Below are positions 25,132-34,175 of a stretch of 64,000 nucleotides of DNA, one piece after another. The translations under genes were made by a program, and so were the position numbers. How positions within the stretch are numbered: the stretch's first letter is position 1; the number at the start of each line of letters is the position of its first letter. The notes beneath the pieces were generated by a model. It was not told the origin of the DNA. It did no database searches and was given only the letters and a program-made list of their open reading frames with translations. This stretch comes from Opitutaceae bacterium TAV5 (GTDB lineage: Bacteria > Verrucomicrobiota > Verrucomicrobiia > Opitutales > Opitutaceae). Location: assembly GCA_000242935.3 (NCBI GenBank), contig CP007053.1, positions 744,001-808,000 on the forward strand, in the 5' to 3' direction.

Positions 25132-25499
25132 GCGCCGGTGTCGTCGAGGAGGTCGTCATGCAGCGCGTCGGCGCCGGCACTCGCGGGGCCGGGCGGGGCG
25201 AGGACAACGACGGCGAGGCCGGTTCCCTCGGGGAGGATTTCGAGCACGTCGTAGTCACCGGGCCCGGGGAGACCTGGCCCGCGCTCGAACACGGTGACGC
25301 GCATGTTGCGCGACAGGCGCGAGGCGTCCGTCATGTTACACGTGATACGCGGCTGCGTGAGGTCGGCGTCGGTCTTGCCGAGTCTGGCCGCCAGGTCTCC
25401 GTCATCGAAGATGCCGCGAAACGTGAAAAGCCCGCCACCGATTGTCGCGGTGACGGGCGTGGAGAATTCGCGGAAGAAGATGGAAATATCTTCCTGCAC
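25128..25499 (-). CDS. Head-tail joining protein (lambda FII-like)
   Basis: 123 aa. FREFSTPVTATIGGG...FRGIFDDG and RNMRVTVFERG with DYDVLEILPEGTGL follow the pattern of small head-tail connector proteins (phage_attach/FII). Lies between the head and tail blocks. Confidence 0.65.
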   Translation of the reverse strand: MQEDISIFFREFSTPVTATIGGGLFTFRGIFDDGDLAARLGKTDADLTQPRITCNMTDASRLSRNMRVTVFERGPGLPGPGDYDVLEILPEGTGLAVVVLAPPGPASAGADALHDDLLDDTGA

Positions 25500-25505
25500 G
25501 AGCGG

Positions 25506-25742
25506 TTACTTTTTGGGATCGGCAGGGGGAGGACTGGCGCCCTTGGGGTCCTTGGATTCCTTGGTCGCCTTGGGCGTGGTGAGGATGCGAGTGCCCTCGG
25601 CGTTCCCGACGTCCTTGATGATCTTTCCCCGACCGCGCAGTTCGAGGTTTTTGGCGAGGCCGTTATCGACCTGTACCGTCGATCCCGCCTTGGCGATCTT
25701 TCCGTTTACCATGATGGGCTTGATGATTTCTACGACTTTCAC
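25506..25742 (-). CDS. Small head-region protein, unknown
   Basis: 78 aa. N-terminal beta unit (KVVEIIKPIMVNGKIAKAG, like the small DUF7210-type proteins next to capsid genes) then a Lys/Pro-rich tail. Possible head decoration or completion protein. A GTAACAGAAA motif lies 22 nt upstream of the ATG. Confidence 0.55.
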   Translation of the reverse strand: MKVVEIIKPIMVNGKIAKAGSTVQVDNGLAKNLELRGRGKIIKDVGNAEGTRILTTPKATKESKDPKGASPPPADPKK

Positions 25743-25828
25743 AGTGTAATTACCTTTCTGTTACGTGTTTACGTGGTTTGGTGAGATGTAAGCAAGCCAG
25801 TCACCGAGGGTTGGTAACTGGCGGATTG

Positions 25829-27988
25829 TCAGCCGCCCTGCTCGGGCTCGGGCTGCGTGAGGTCGCCGAGGGCGAAGCACTCGGGACGGCGAACCAAGAA
25901 GTTGATGTCCTGGAACGCGGAAATCTCGATGCGCGCATTGCGTACCTTCTGGTCGGCGAGGATTTCGAGGCCACCCCACAGGGCGTGGATGATCTCGGAC
26001 CAGACGCCGAAGAACATGTCGGTCGAGGCAATCTGGTTGGACACGTCGGTCGGGTAGCCGTTGAGCGTGTTGCCGGGTTCCCACAGCACGGACTCGCCGG
26101 CAGAGCCGGGGAAACGCTTGGTGGTCTTGCACTGGCCGCGCACGACGGCGTTGAGCAAGTAGAGCATGGAGCCGATGTCGGCGTTCTCGGCGGCGATGGC
26201 TGTCTCCAGCGCGACGAGGCCGGCGTAATCGACGGCGCCATCGGCGAACTGGTAAGCGGAGATGCCGGAGACGTTCTTGAGACCGAGCGGCTGGCCGTTG
26301 GCACCGGTGCCATAGTAGCCGGCGGTGTCGATGGCTTGCCCCTGAGAGTTGGCGAGTTCGCGGCGGACAAAGGCGTCGATGTCCATCGACGGCTGCTTGA
26401 GCATGTCGCGAGTGATCTGCGTATAGCCAGCGACGGTCTTGTGGGAAAGAGCCACCTGGCCGAGAGTGACCTCGGTATCCGGCGCATCGTCGTCTTCCCC
26501 GATCCATCCGGAGGTCGCGCCGCCGGTCTGCTTGGGAATCGAAATGGAACCCTGGAGCCCGCCGAGCGGCGTGGTGTGCTTGAGGAACACGCAGCGGTTG
26601 CGGAGCATCTCCATGAAGGAGCCCATCATGAGCGTATTCTGGATCACATTACCACCGGTGCCTGTATAGTCATTGCCCGTCTTGACAGAAACGATGTCGC
26701 GGCGTCCGGACAGTTCGAGCACGTCGTGCGGGATGACGTGACCGCGGACCTCGCGCCCGGAGGCGCGGAGCTTGGTGGCAGCGGTCTCGGACACCTCAAG
26801 CTCGAAGGCAGCGTCGTCGAGAACGTGGCGCTCGCCGGGGCGGGCGGTGATGGCGAGGATGAATTTGCGGAAGCTGAACTTGCTGGCCTCCCGCTCGCCG
26901 AGTCCGATGGTGGCGGTCTCGCGAATCTGCTTCTCGGCGGCACGGTTCCCGGTGTTGAGCGTGTCAAGCAGCGTGCGCTGGAACTGCGTAATGTCGTGGC
27001 CCTGGCGCAGGGCATCGCGGGCGAGGTCGTGCGCCGTCGGGATGGCGCGAGCGTAGGCGTCCGCGAGGTTGAGGATGTCGGTGACGCTGGTGCCCACCGT
27101 GGCGACAACCGGCGCGGTGGCGCGCTGGCCGCCACCCGCGGGAGCGGCGGGAGCCGGGGCCGCGGCGGCAGGAGCAGCCGGGGCAGGAGCCTGCGCCGGG
27201 GGCGGCGTCGGCTGGTGGTTACGGTTGCCGTCGGAGGGCGCACCATCGAGGAGGGCTTGAAGCTGTTCGTCGGTGGCGTCGTCCGCAAAGGCAATGCCGC
27301 GCTGGCGGAGAGCGGCAATGAGTTGTGCGCGATTCATGGTGCTTTTGGTGTGGTGGTTGTTTTTCGGATACGCACGGCCAACGCCGACGGAGGTGTCGGC
27401 GGCGACGGTGACGATGGAAATTTCGTAGGGGCTCCAGCGGAGGGCGGTGTAGGTGTCGGGGCTTTTGCCGTCGGCAGCACGGGTGATCTGCCATTCGAGC
27501 ACTTCGTAGCCGACGGAGACCTGGCGGAGGATTCCGGCCTTTACGTCCTTGAAGATGCGTTCGCCGAGTTCCGTCTCGGAAAACCTGATGCGGGCGCGTC
27601 CCTTGCCTCCCTCGATGCGGGCGGTGCCTTCGACAACCTTGCCGATGTAGTCGTTGCGGTTGTGGTTGAAGAGGGCGCAAGCGCCGTCGTTGAGGCGGGT
27701 GAGGTCGCAAGCGCCCGAGGCATGGCTGAGTATCTCGTAATCGCCCCACCGGAGGAGCGGGGTGTCAGACGAAAAGGAGACTTCGACGGTGCGGTCGGTG
27801 TCGTTGACGGTGGCGGGGTCGAAGCTGAGAGTGCGGCGCAAGGGCTGCTCGCGCCACGCTCCGCGCTCGCCAGGGACGGCGTGAGGATGGTCGCCGATGT
27901 CACCGTTGCCGCGTGGATCGGTGTCGCGGCAAAGCGGGCCCAACGTCCAGGCGGGGAGCGGCGAAAATGTGATGTCCGGTGCGGGCAT
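25829..27988 (-). CDS. Fused prohead protease-major capsid protein
   Basis: 719 aa. Residues about 50-200 are an HK97-type prohead protease (U35): catalytic His in ALFNHNRNDYIGKV and Ser in RQVSVGYEV. A Pro/Ala-rich linker (about 255-300) follows. Residues about 320-719 are an HK97-fold capsid: RNRCVFLKHTTPLGGLQGSISIPKQ and NSQGQAIDTAGYYGTG. An internal ATG at 27337 (MNRAQLIAAL) could give the capsid-plus-scaffold part alone, but no good ribosome site precedes it. Late motif upstream at 27995-28027. Confidence 0.92.
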   Translation of the reverse strand: MPAPDITFSPLPAWTLGPLCRDTDPRGNGDIGDHPHAVPGERGAWREQPLRRTLSFDPATVNDTDRTVEVSFSSDTPLLRWGDYEILSHASGACDLTRLNDGACALFNHNRNDYIGKVVEGTARIEGGKGRARIRFSETELGERIFKDVKAGILRQVSVGYEVLEWQITRAADGKSPDTYTALRWSPYEISIVTVAADTSVGVGRAYPKNNHHTKSTMNRAQLIAALRQRGIAFADDATDEQLQALLDGAPSDGNRNHQPTPPPAQAPAPAAPAAAAPAPAAPAGGGQRATAPVVATVGTSVTDILNLADAYARAIPTAHDLARDALRQGHDITQFQRTLLDTLNTGNRAAEKQIRETATIGLGEREASKFSFRKFILAITARPGERHVLDDAAFELEVSETAATKLRASGREVRGHVIPHDVLELSGRRDIVSVKTGNDYTGTGGNVIQNTLMMGSFMEMLRNRCVFLKHTTPLGGLQGSISIPKQTGGATSGWIGEDDDAPDTEVTLGQVALSHKTVAGYTQITRDMLKQPSMDIDAFVRRELANSQGQAIDTAGYYGTGANGQPLGLKNVSGISAYQFADGAVDYAGLVALETAIAAENADIGSMLYLLNAVVRGQCKTTKRFPGSAGESVLWEPGNTLNGYPTDVSNQIASTDMFFGVWSEIIHALWGGLEILADQKVRNARIEISAFQDINFLVRRPECFALGDLTQPEPEQGG

Positions 27989-27994
27989 GGCGTC

Positions 27995-28027
27995 ACCTTG
28001 TCACACAGAGGGCAATGCGGTCTTGTG
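27995..28027 (-). promoter_or_regulatory. Late promoter motif before protease-capsid gene
   Basis: Minus strand: CACAAGACC (28027-28019), 18 bp, CAAGGT (28000-27995), 6 nt, ATG 27988. The -35-like box and its upstream bases match the gpW copy; the -10 box is the poorest of the five. Confidence 0.5.
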
Positions 28028-28133
28028 CGGGGAGTGCGCGGGGTCAGCCGAGGGATGGCCGGGCACAGAAAAGCCCCGGCTGGCGAGGCCGGGGCGGTGT
28101 CACAGGCGGAGGGATACGGATGGGCGCCCGGCC

Positions 28134-29996
28134 TTAGCCGGCGAGTTTTTCGGCGTCGGCTTCGGAGAGTCCGAAGAGGATGACCAGGGTATCCTTCTTC
28201 TGCGCGCTTGTGAGGTTAGGGTCTTTCAGGATTTCGACGAGCGCGGTCGTGCCGCCGACGCCAAGCTGCACGGCGAGGGCGTCCTTGGCGGCGGTCTCCT
28301 GCTCTGCCTCGGGGGGCGTCGCTTCGGAGGGAGTCGTCTCGGCGTCTGCTTTCTTGGGCGGAGGCGGGGGGGGCGGCACAGGCTTCTTGCCAGTGGCGTC
28401 TTTGTCCTCGTTGCCGCCCTTCGCGTCGGCGTCCTTGCCCTTGCCCTCCTTGTCGTCGGCCTTGTCCTTTTCCTCGGTCGTCGGGACGTTGGTAGCACCG
28501 GCAACGATAACCTCGGTCTCGAGTCCGAGGGCTTCCATGTCGGCATTGTCGGCGGCAATCTCGTTCCACGTTGCCCACGCGTCGGCACCGTAGTCGCGGA
28601 TGATCGAGGAGCGGGAGCGCAGCTTGAGAGCAAGGGCCTTCTCGGCGGCGGTCATTTCCGATGCGGGGTCGATCCATCCCCACCGGCGTCCGGCAAAAGT
28701 GCATGAGAGGTAATCGTCCAGCCGGGCGGGGTTCAGTGGCTTGCCCCTTGCGACGATCTTTTTCGCAAGCAACGAGTATTCGAGCCATGCCTCGAAAGTG
28801 TCATCGCATACGCCTTCGATGACGTCCTCCTGGATGCCCTTCCACATCTCGCGTTCGTCAAGCGCGCCTTGGCGGATCGAGGAGAAGTTTACTCCGGTCA
28901 GGTCACTGGCGAGGTTGTTGTAGCTGACACACAGGCCGGAGGAGATGGCGCGGAGGGCAGCAGTAGTGAACGGGGCGAATTCGCCAGATGGATATTGAGG
29001 GTCGAATTTTATGAACTCCCGGTTTCCTATGTTTTCAAATACGCCGGCTTCGGCGTCCATAGGCAGGTCCTCACTCTCGACGGGATCTGATTCTTCTTCG
29101 GGGTCGAGATCTTTGAAGAAGCCTGACTTGCGGGCGCCGACATCGGCGGCGACAAGGGCGGCGTCTTCGTAGTTTTGCAGCACGCGCATCCGCGCAAGCG
29201 CAGTCATCATCGGAGGTAGTCCGCGCTTTTGGTTCGTGTACTCGGCAACGTAGAGGTGGATGATTTCCGAGGCGGGAACGACGACGCGCTCGAAGCTCGT
29301 TCGGGTGGCTCCCCATAGCCACGCACCCGGCGGCTCTTTCAGGAAGTGATAATTGAGCGGGCGCCCGTCGGCGTTGAATTCGATACCGTGCTTGATGAAG
29401 CGATCATCGGTGAGTTGCTCAACGTGGCAGGGGTCAAGGCGGATGGGGTCGATCACTTGCAGGGAAAATCCCCACGGGCCCGCGCCGGGCCCGCACCGCT
29501 TGCGGAGGATGAATTCGCCCGTCGTCGCCAGCTCCGTCGCCGCCAGACGCTCAAGCGCCCGCCGGGACATGCGTCCAGTCACCGTGCAGTTTTTCTTCTT
29601 CGACCACTTCGCGAACGAATCAACAATCGCATCGGATGCCACTTTGTCGGGCTTTCCGTCAGCACCGGTGATCTGCGGTTGCAGGGTAAAGCCGTTGGGT
29701 CCGGCGATGTTGTCCCGGCAAAGTTGCACAAACTTGCGGGCGTGGTCGCTTGTCCGCGCCATGACGCGGGAGCGGGCAACGAGTTTGTTCCAGTGGGAGT
29801 AAATGAAGCTGTCGATCTCCTGCGGAGTGATACCCCAGGTGGACTCAAGACGCCCGGTGCCTTCGGCGGTAAGGATGGCTCGCGGCGAAGCGACTCGGCC
29901 AGAGCGCGGGCGAGAGTGCGCACGCGATTGCCGGTTCGTATTTTTTACGTCACTACCGGAGCGTCGCAGGAACGGGATGCGGTCAAGCAGGCTCAT
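28134..29996 (-). CDS. Portal protein, lambda gpB-like
   Basis: 620 aa from ATG 29996, 2 nt after the gpW stop. Forms the dodecameric DNA gate. Conserved: LCRDNIAGPNGFTLQPQ, LAATELATTGEFILRKR, ASEIIHLYVAEYTNQKRGLP, SLLAKKIVARG. A long acidic/basic low-complexity segment (about 515-570, with a run of prolines) is a C-terminal extension. Confidence 0.95.
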   Translation of the reverse strand: MSLLDRIPFLRRSGSDVKNTNRQSRAHSRPRSGRVASPRAILTAEGTGRLESTWGITPQEIDSFIYSHWNKLVARSRVMARTSDHARKFVQLCRDNIAGPNGFTLQPQITGADGKPDKVASDAIVDSFAKWSKKKNCTVTGRMSRRALERLAATELATTGEFILRKRCGPGAGPWGFSLQVIDPIRLDPCHVEQLTDDRFIKHGIEFNADGRPLNYHFLKEPPGAWLWGATRTSFERVVVPASEIIHLYVAEYTNQKRGLPPMMTALARMRVLQNYEDAALVAADVGARKSGFFKDLDPEEESDPVESEDLPMDAEAGVFENIGNREFIKFDPQYPSGEFAPFTTAALRAISSGLCVSYNNLASDLTGVNFSSIRQGALDEREMWKGIQEDVIEGVCDDTFEAWLEYSLLAKKIVARGKPLNPARLDDYLSCTFAGRRWGWIDPASEMTAAEKALALKLRSRSSIIRDYGADAWATWNEIAADNADMEALGLETEVIVAGATNVPTTEEKDKADDKEGKGKDADAKGGNEDKDATGKKPVPPPPPPPKKADAETTPSEATPPEAEQETAAKDALAVQLGVGGTTALVEILKDPNLTSAQKKDTLVILFGLSEADAEKLAG

Positions 29997-29998
29997 GG

Positions 29999-30304
29999 TC
30001 AGAGATAGCAAACGATGCGACGACCACCGAGGCGGTCGCGGGGAGTTTCCTGCCGGGCGGCGAGGCCGGCGTAGTATTTGCGAAGCTCAAGGAGTTCGGT
30101 GATGGAGTAGCGGTCGAGGCGGCGGTTGTTGATCTGGTAACTCTTCACGCCGTCGTCCGCGCGGCCCGCCATCATGGCGTCAATTTTACGGACGATCTCG
30201 CGGTAGGAGACGGCGGGAGTTCCGGGAGGCGAGACGCTGCCCGATGCCGTAACCGGCAAGGCAGCGGTGACGTGGACGTCGGCGGTTGGTGTGGTGTCGG
30301 GCAT
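29999..30304 (-). CDS. Head-tail joining protein, lambda gpW-like
   Basis: 101 aa. The first 35 residues are low complexity; VKSYQINNRRLDRYSITELLELRKYYA is the gpW fold, placed between terminase and portal as in lambda. Confidence 0.85.
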   Translation of the reverse strand: MPDTTPTADVHVTAALPVTASGSVSPPGTPAVSYREIVRKIDAMMAGRADDGVKSYQINNRRLDRYSITELLELRKYYAGLAARQETPRDRLGGRRIVCYL

Positions 30305-30306
30305 GG

Positions 30307-32385
30307 CTACCAGGATCGGAGGCGGGAGATGCGGTTGGATATGCTATCGCGCCGGCGCCTCTTACGGCGGCTGCGCGGTGTTTCGTTGTCGCTCGTATCC
30401 TGCGCAACATCGGGCGTTTCGTCTTGTGCGGGAGGTGTGCCGGCGTCGTCGGGCGTGCCGGCGTCGGACTCCGGAAGGGTTGCGTCGTCGGCGTCGAGTT
30501 CGCGGGCGGCCTGAGAGCGGGCGGCGATCTGGCGCTTCTGCCTGAGCGCGATGCGATCGAGGCGCGGCGACCGAATGAGAAACGCGGCCCACGCATAGAC
30601 GCGACAGTCGAGGGCTTCGTTTCGGTCGCTGTCCTTTTCCTTTTGCCACGTCGTCACGCGGCGGCCGGCTTTGATCGTGGTGACGAGACGCTCGGCGGTA
30701 AGCTGTTCGTAGTAGGTGGCATCGCGCCCGAGCGGAAAATGGCAGTAGCCGGGACAAGGCTCTCCTGACTCGGGCGCCTCGATTTGCAGGCGACCGACGA
30801 CGGTGTTCTTCAGTTGGTCAACGCCGAGTGTATAGAGAAAAATATGACGCGACTTGTTCTTGCCGAAACGGATACGCGTCGGATTCGAGACAGGGTTACG
30901 GTCCCACCCTCCCTTGCCCTTGATGGCAAACAGGCGTGAGCGGTGGGCGTTGACGTAGGAATAAGTGGACTGTGTCTTGTGCCCCTGTGTGTCGATGGCG
31001 GCGGCGGTAATGCGCATGTCGAGTCCGCTTTCGTGGCGGTAGAGCGTGCCGAGGAATTCGGTGACGGCATCCCAGGGGGAGCCGGGTTGTCCCTCCGGAA
31101 TGTCGGGATCGCCGGGGAAGACGCGGTAGTCGATGGACCACGACTCGTGCCCGGCGCCCCACCCGACAACCTCGGCCTCGATGCGGTCATCCTGGGTGTC
31201 GAGTCCGACGGTGAGGATAAGGACGCGGCGCGGGACGGCGGCGGTATATTTCTCGGCGCGACCGGCGATTTTCTTTTCGTCGATTTTCTCCGAAACGCCA
31301 GCGTAGCCTTCGCCGAAGACGGTGTTTTCCAGCACCTGGATTTTTGCGGGGTCTCCGGACGTGCGGGCGTCGTGGATTTTTTTCGCAATCTCGTCGAGCG
31401 TCATGAATGGCGAATACGCTGCCCACACGAAATAGCCGCGCCAGCCATTGAAAGGCGCGGTGGGAATCCAGCGGGCACGAGGGGCGGGGTCGTCGGAGGG
31501 GAGAAGGAGCGTGGCGATGGCAGCGTTTTTGGCCGCGTTGTCGTAACCGGTCTGGCAATGCGGACAGATCAGGCGCGCGGTGCCGGGCCTGGGGGACTTG
31601 TCTTCGCGCTTCTCCCACGTGAGCATGTCGCGGGTGATGACGTGGAGCGTCCGGCAATGCGGGCACGGGATGTGCAGGAGGCGCTTGTCGGTGTTCTCAT
31701 AGGCGGCGATGATGCGCGAGGAACCGAGGAGCGTGGGCGTGGATACGCGGATGCCCTTGCGGTTTCGGAAGGTCGTCGTGCGCGCCCATGCCAGTTCCCA
31801 GGGGTCGCCTTCGTCACCGGAGCTTGCCGCCTGCCGGTCGTCCTCGTCGGAAAGGACGATGCGGATCGGGAGGGAGGCGAGGTTTGACGGAGAGTTGACG
31901 CCAACGATCGTGATGTCGCCGCCGACGAATTTTTTATACTCGATGGTGTTGCCGGTGTCCCTGGACTTCGGGGATACGAACCGCGTGCGTAATACGGGCG
32001 TATCGCGGATCATCGGGGCAAGGCGCTTGATGGAGAATTTACGCGCGTCCTCGACCTTGGGCATAAGGTAGAGCATCGCGCATGGATCGATGTGCACAGT
32101 CTTTCCGATGGCGTTGAGCAACAATTCAGATCCGCCAACCTGTACCGACTTTCTCAATACCGTCCCCTCGACGAGCGGGTCGTCAAAGGAATCCATCGGC
32201 TCAACCAGGAGCGGGTTTTTCTCGTTGTGCCATCTACCCGGCGAAGCGGTTGTCTCGCGCGGCAGTCGCCGATACTTATTCGCCCACTTGCTCGTCTTCA
32301 GGTTCGGCGGCGGGCGCATCGCTTCCAGAGACTTCTTTAGCAATTCGCTCAGCGACTTCTTCCATACTGTGGTCTGCAAGTTCAT
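30307..32385 (-). CDS. Terminase large subunit, lambda gpA-like
   Basis: 692 aa. ATPase and nuclease that packages DNA. Walker-A-like KSVQVGGSELLLNAIGK (deviant, as in gpA), Walker B IRIVLSDEDD, a zinc knuckle pair CPHCRTLHV and CPHCQTGYDN, and nuclease-domain VGLDTQDDRIEAEVVGW. C-terminal about 60 residues are low-complexity and basic. cos-type packaging is expected from the family. Confidence 0.95.
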   Translation of the reverse strand: MNLQTTVWKKSLSELLKKSLEAMRPPPNLKTSKWANKYRRLPRETTASPGRWHNEKNPLLVEPMDSFDDPLVEGTVLRKSVQVGGSELLLNAIGKTVHIDPCAMLYLMPKVEDARKFSIKRLAPMIRDTPVLRTRFVSPKSRDTGNTIEYKKFVGGDITIVGVNSPSNLASLPIRIVLSDEDDRQAASSGDEGDPWELAWARTTTFRNRKGIRVSTPTLLGSSRIIAAYENTDKRLLHIPCPHCRTLHVITRDMLTWEKREDKSPRPGTARLICPHCQTGYDNAAKNAAIATLLLPSDDPAPRARWIPTAPFNGWRGYFVWAAYSPFMTLDEIAKKIHDARTSGDPAKIQVLENTVFGEGYAGVSEKIDEKKIAGRAEKYTAAVPRRVLILTVGLDTQDDRIEAEVVGWGAGHESWSIDYRVFPGDPDIPEGQPGSPWDAVTEFLGTLYRHESGLDMRITAAAIDTQGHKTQSTYSYVNAHRSRLFAIKGKGGWDRNPVSNPTRIRFGKNKSRHIFLYTLGVDQLKNTVVGRLQIEAPESGEPCPGYCHFPLGRDATYYEQLTAERLVTTIKAGRRVTTWQKEKDSDRNEALDCRVYAWAAFLIRSPRLDRIALRQKRQIAARSQAARELDADDATLPESDAGTPDDAGTPPAQDETPDVAQDTSDNETPRSRRKRRRRDSISNRISRLRSW

Positions 32386-32827
32386 TCAGGGATTCGTGGA
32401 TTGCGGCACGCGTGGCGACGCGGGCCTCGGGTGGAACCTCGCCCTCGATGGCGAGGAGCTTGGTCTTGATGACGGTGGCAAGCTCGATCCATGCACTGGC
32501 GTAGGCTGCGATGGGGAGCCATGCGCCCTCCAACTGCGCGGCCTCGGCCTCCTTGATGCGCGCATTGGCTTCCTCGATCCGGCGACGCGGGCTGGTCTCG
32601 GCGGGACGCTTGGCGCCCGCGTAATCGGATTCCTTGTTCCCGATGCTCCGTTCCTGGAGATAGCGGATGTATCCGTTCACCGAGGGCAGCAGGTAATAAA
32701 GGCCGTGCCCGGCCTTGCGCATGACTCCCCCGTTTGCCAGTTGCGAGCATCGGGCGGGCGTCAGGTTGCAGAGCTTCGCAAGCGGACCAATCGCGACGGT
32801 CTGGCGGTTCGCGTCAACGTCACTCAT
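32276..32827 (-). CDS. Terminase small subunit, Nu1-like
   Basis: 183 aa from ATG 32827. N-terminal winged HTH (about 10-45, AKLCNLTPARCSQLANGGVMRK) then a long helix (RRRIEEANARIKEAEAAQ). Binds cos DNA and recruits TerL. It overlaps TerL by 110 nt, unusually long, so the true TerL start may be a later ATG. Confidence 0.8.
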   Translation of the reverse strand: MSDVDANRQTVAIGPLAKLCNLTPARCSQLANGGVMRKAGHGLYYLLPSVNGYIRYLQERSIGNKESDYAGAKRPAETSPRRRIEEANARIKEAEAAQLEGAWLPIAAYASAWIELATVIKTKLLAIEGEVPPEARVATRAAIHESLNELADHSMEEVAERIAKEVSGSDAPAAEPEDEQVGE

Positions 32828-34163
32828 CCGCCCTCCCCTCCCACGGCTGGATGTCACCGCACGACGCGGCGGCGCGGCGCGGGTCGCCTTTTACGAATAC
32901 AAGCACGTTCTGGTGCGTCTTCCCGAGTTTGCGGGCGACGGTGAATTGCTTGTTGATGCGCAGCGGGAGTGAGCCGGCCATCGTGACAAGCACCGCCTCG
33001 TTGTAGAGCGCAAGGCCGGCGGCGTGGAAGGCCGCGATGGTGTCGGCGACGAAGTTGCGGTAAAGGCCGGTAGCCGGGTCGCGGATGTCGCCGACGACGA
33101 AACAGGCGAAGCGATCGTTGCGGAGCAACGCCGCGGACGCGCTGATGATTTCCCGGTAACATGTAATGAATTGTGAATACTCCATCGTGGACAAATCAGC
33201 GGGGTCGTCGCTGTAAACTTCGAGATCGGCGTAGGGCGGGCAGGAAAAAAGAAAGTCGGCGCGGACGTCGGACGCGAGATGCGCGATGTTGCGCGAGTCG
33301 CCCACGTGCCAGACCGGCGCCGGGTGAGGAGGCTTGCACAGGATCTCGGCCTGTGCGCGGTTCGCCTCGACCTGTTCGGACCGAAGATCGACGCCCACGT
33401 AATGCCGCCCCAACTCGGACGCGACCACGCCGCGGACACTCCCGCCGGCGAAGGGATCGAGGACCACGCCGCCCGCCGCACAGAACCAGGTGTAGAGCAA
33501 CTCGCAAAGCACCGGGTCAAAGATGCTGGTCCCCTTGGGTGCGTTGCCGCCGTGCATCCGTCCGAAGTTTTTCGCCGTCTCGGACTCAAATATCAGGCTG
33601 TCGCTGCGGCCTTCCTCTGATGCCAAGCCATAGGCCAGCCATTCGTTTTTCCGGTCCTGCCACCAGCCGGCGCGCGCGTCGAAAACCGAAAACGGTGGCG
33701 CACCGAACCGCTCGGACAGGGCGCCGGAACCTTGCGGCGTATCGGCACCCGACGCGAGCGCCGCAATGTCCGCCGCGGTAAAGCCGGTGAGGCCGGTGTC
33801 GAAATCAAACCGCTCGGCCAACTCCTCGAGCTCGATCCGCAAAAGCTCCTCGTTCCAGCCGCCGCCGATTTCCGCGAGCCGGTTGTCGGCGATGCGGTAG
33901 GCTTTACGTTGCGCCTCGGTCAGGTGGCTGAGGCGCACGCACGGCACCTGCTCAAGCCCGAGGCTCTGCGCGGCCAGCACGCGACCGTGGCCGGCGACGA
34001 TCACGCCCTCGTCGTCGATCAGCACCGGGTTGTTAAAACCGAACTCTTTTATTGCGCCGGCGATCTGCGCAACCTGCGCGTCTGAATGCAACTTAGCGTT
34101 GCGGGCGTAAGGTATCAGCGAGGCGGTCGCGAGGTAGTCAATCTTGAGTGGTGCGGTGGTCAT
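32820..34163 (-). CDS. ParB-like domain fused to DNA methyltransferase
   Basis: 447 aa. Residues 8-105 are a ParB/Srx domain (NPVLIDDEGVIVAGHGRVLAAQSLG). Residues about 165-440 are an amino-methyltransferase: FSCPPY (motif IV, SPPY type) and DPFAGGSVRGVVASELGRHYVGVDL (motif I/X), in the circularly permuted order. It should methylate A-N6 or C-N4 to protect phage DNA. Overlaps TerS, so late or delayed-early expression. Confidence 0.85.
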   Translation of the reverse strand: MTTAPLKIDYLATASLIPYARNAKLHSDAQVAQIAGAIKEFGFNNPVLIDDEGVIVAGHGRVLAAQSLGLEQVPCVRLSHLTEAQRKAYRIADNRLAEIGGGWNEELLRIELEELAERFDFDTGLTGFTAADIAALASGADTPQGSGALSERFGAPPFSVFDARAGWWQDRKNEWLAYGLASEEGRSDSLIFESETAKNFGRMHGGNAPKGTSIFDPVLCELLYTWFCAAGGVVLDPFAGGSVRGVVASELGRHYVGVDLRSEQVEANRAQAEILCKPPHPAPVWHVGDSRNIAHLASDVRADFLFSCPPYADLEVYSDDPADLSTMEYSQFITCYREIISASAALLRNDRFACFVVGDIRDPATGLYRNFVADTIAAFHAAGLALYNEAVLVTMAGSLPLRINKQFTVARKLGKTHQNVLVFVKGDPRRAAASCGDIQPWEGRADE

Positions 34164-34175
34164 TTAGTAAAAAGG

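Noticed and set aside
25778-28183. 801-aa plus-strand ORF over the capsid gene
   Set aside because: Shadow frame of the protease-capsid gene; no domain recognisable.
30397-30428. Sixth late motif inside the terminase gene
   Set aside because: CACAAGACG is there, but no TAnnnT box at 17 bp and no start codon at the right distance; likely chance.
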